DNA of 16,296 nt, taken from the NCBI RefSeq assembly GCF_004359215.1, contig NC_090614.1, positions 3,387,514-3,403,809 of the forward strand, in the 5' to 3' direction. Position 1 is the first letter of the stretch, and every line of letters begins with the position of its first letter. The position numbers and the translations under genes are program-made. Shown one piece after another: positions 15,062 through 16,296 of this stretch. Below the pieces are notes generated by a model that saw only the letters and a list, made by a program, of their open reading frames with translations, had not been told where the DNA came from and made no database searches. This DNA comes from Bremia lactucae. Its lineage: Eukaryota; Oomycota; Peronosporomycetes; Peronosporales; Peronosporaceae.

Positions 15062-15541
15062 CTACGAGTGAGTTGCGAACAGTGTCAGCGCATTAAGCCT
15101 GCACCGTCCAGCAGTGCGCCACTGAAGCCGCTACCGATTCCAACCAACTGTTGGAAGTCAGTAAGCCTGGACTTCATGTTTGGCATGCCGCCCGATCATA
15201 AGGGTCGGACAGGGCTAGTCGTCTTTGTAGACAGACCGAGCAAAATGGTGCATTTAGCACCATGTAAGACATCGATCACAGGCAAGCAGGCAGCTCTCTT
15301 GTTCCTGGATCATGTTTACCAACTACACGGGATGCCCGAGTCCATAGTATCGAACCGGGATCCACGTTTTACGTCTGGTTTTAGGCGACATGTGTTCAAG
15401 CTACTGGGTAGCAAGCTCCACATGTCGACCGCAGATCATACCCAGAAAGATGGTCAAACCGAACGTGCCAATCGGGTCGTAGCGGATGTCTTGCGCACAG
15501 AGCAACTCCCAAAGAGTGGAGTGAACAATTGCCCATTGTAA
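15062..15541 (+). pseudogene. Integrase of gypsy element D, 5'-truncated
   Basis: The plus strand reads VSCEQCQRIKPAPSS, the Cys-Cys half of the integrase H2C2 zinc finger, right after the LTR edge of copy C; the His half is missing. The catalytic core follows: Asp at 15170-15172 (SLDFMFG), Asn at 15353-15355 (VSNRDPRF) where the second catalytic Asp should be, and Glu at 15461-15463 (DGQTERANR), with 60 and 35 residues between them. The frame is lost between about 15497 and 15512. The abrupt start suggests that copy C inserted into, or recombined with, this element. Confidence 0.82.
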
Positions 15542-15960
15542 AGTTCGCTATAAATAACAGTGTCCACGCCAGTACGGGTGAGACACCGTTTTATATTAAC
15601 GGACTGCGCCATCCTCGGACGCCAGTCTCGTTTGTGCGCAGCCCGAGTCTTAGTGGGGGAGGGCCCTTCACTATGCTCGGTGCGAAAGAGGGACATAGTT
15701 TCGTCAATATGACGATGACCCATGAGGGTATCATCTCAACGTCTGAAACTTGTCCTAATGACCCTGCCAGTTTGACAGTGGTCAATAAAACTATGCCATA
15801 TGACCGGCCTCTTGGCGGTATCATAGGCGAGTTTAATACTAAAAGCGTGAGCGAGGCTAAACGCTTTGTGGATGAGCGATTAGCCATCACACATAAAGTC
15901 CGTGGCGCAATGGCAAGAGCACGGGAGAGGGTCGTCTGAAACGGTATGTAGACCCAAGTG
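15500..15960 (+). pseudogene. Integrase of element D, continuation after a frameshift
   Basis: A second plus-strand frame reads [20 protein letters not shown] from about 15511, then [16 protein letters not shown], and later [21 protein letters not shown], ending at TGA 15937-15939. The blocks [17 protein letters not shown] and the later helix are typical of gypsy integrases. An interposed stretch (about 15645-15840) includes [13 protein letters not shown]. The frame change relative to the previous segment is one base. No HPTFYVGRL-type ending is seen before the next unit begins. Confidence 0.75.
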
Positions 15961-15981
15961 AGGTCACATATCCCCATCTGG

Positions 15982-16296
15982 CTAAGGAGACCGATGGTGA
16001 CGCCGACTGTGAGTCGAGCGTCGTTCGGGTGAGGGGGACGGTGAAGGCGAAAAGCTATCAGACCGATTCCTCCCTCCACGAACAGGACTTGGAGAGCGAG
16101 GGACATCACGCGAGTAACGCGGATCCCTCAGCATTATCCGTTCGAAAAGGTCCAAGCGAGTCTTCAGGCGTTCATAACCCTGACGAGCCTTCGCTCGGAC
16201 ATCAACGAGATCCGAGGTCAGTCGTGAGACTTGACTCTCGAGATCCGCAATACGTCGTTCAGCAGCGTTTAACGCCTGAGACTGAACGGACGAAGG
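15982..16296 (-). CDS. Partial coiled-coil plus SR/SP-rich protein entering from the right edge
   Basis: Not recognised. The minus strand is open from the window edge (16296) to TAG at 15982-15984: 104 residues with no start in view. The first half is a strong coiled coil: in RRIADLESQVSRLTSDLVDV the residues I, L, V, L, L fall on a regular 3-4 heptad spacing. It continues as KARQGYERLKTRLDLFERIM. The second half is SR/SP-rich and basic (RSPSPVRGG, SPSPSPSPERR, HSRRHHRSP). The plan fits the N-terminal part of a retroelement Gag or an RNA-binding structural protein. It lies tail-to-tail with the element D integrase, 42 bp apart. The opposite plus-strand frame is also open but has no such order. 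Confidence 0.5.
   Translation of the reverse strand, partial: PSSVQSQALNAAERRIADLESQVSRLTSDLVDVRAKARQGYERLKTRLDLFERIMLRDPRYSRDVPRSPSPVRGGRNRSDSFSPSPSPSPERRSTHSRRHHRSP

Noticed and set aside
15942..16296. Plus-strand frame open to the window end after the element D integrase
   Set aside because: It has no integrase-like block, while the minus strand over the same bases gives a regular coiled coil and SR tail. It is probably the shadow.
1..16296. CRISPR array, tRNA or rRNA genes, bacterial-style operons
   Set aside because: No regularly spaced identical repeats with unique spacers, no cloverleaf or rRNA-like sequence, and no clustered co-directional genes were found. The 27/28-bp array has no spacers.

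Overview
The window looks like repeat-rich, gene-poor nuclear DNA of a plant-pathogenic oomycete, most likely a downy mildew or Phytophthora relative (Peronosporales). The evidence is one intronless gene for a secreted RXLR-EER-like, WY-type effector, set among decayed Ty3/gypsy retrotransposons and a pogo/Tigger DNA transposon. There is no bacterial-style operon, rRNA, tRNA or CRISPR array. The species assignment is inference.

Layout. 155-515: LTR copy A, reading on the minus strand. 516-2083: no recognised gene; the effector promoter lies at its right end. 2084-3409 (+): the effector, the only intact and complete gene. 3410-3888: short intergenic stretch. 3889-7530 (+): gypsy copy B (LTR, leader, gag, start of protease), whose LTR is split by a 2,186-bp pogo element at 4008-6193 with a TA duplication. 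The pogo transposase has a 72-nt intron and two nonsense codons, and ends in a PCNA-binding-type motif that lies beyond the second nonsense codon. 7606-8590 (+): an orphan, frame-broken coding relic. 8640-15055 (-): gypsy copy C, running in minus-strand order from LTR (about 14560-15055) through leader, gag, zinc knuckle, protease, reverse transcriptase, RNase H and integrase to a chromodomain near 8640. Many frameshifts and stops make it inactive. 15062-15960 (+): the integrase of a fourth gypsy element D, cut off abruptly at the LTR edge of copy C. 15982-16296 (-): an open frame entering from the right edge, coding for a coiled coil and an SR/SP-rich tail.

LTR copies A, B and C align with each other, so their internal differences can be read within the window. 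They show a 27/28-bp tandem repeat present in 2, 3 or 7 units, the empty site of the pogo insertion, and several places where copy B carries a perfect palindrome but copy C does not. Copies B and C form a large inverted pair (6196-7515 against 13145-14820).

The least expected signals are: (1) a 59-nt near-perfect hairpin sitting exactly where part of the reverse transcriptase is missing, as if a deletion was filled with an inverted copy of its edge; (2) a wider excess of perfect palindromes in the retroelement relics; and (3) the transposase intron, which keeps frame but ends in a stop, plus its cut-off C-terminal PCNA-type motif.
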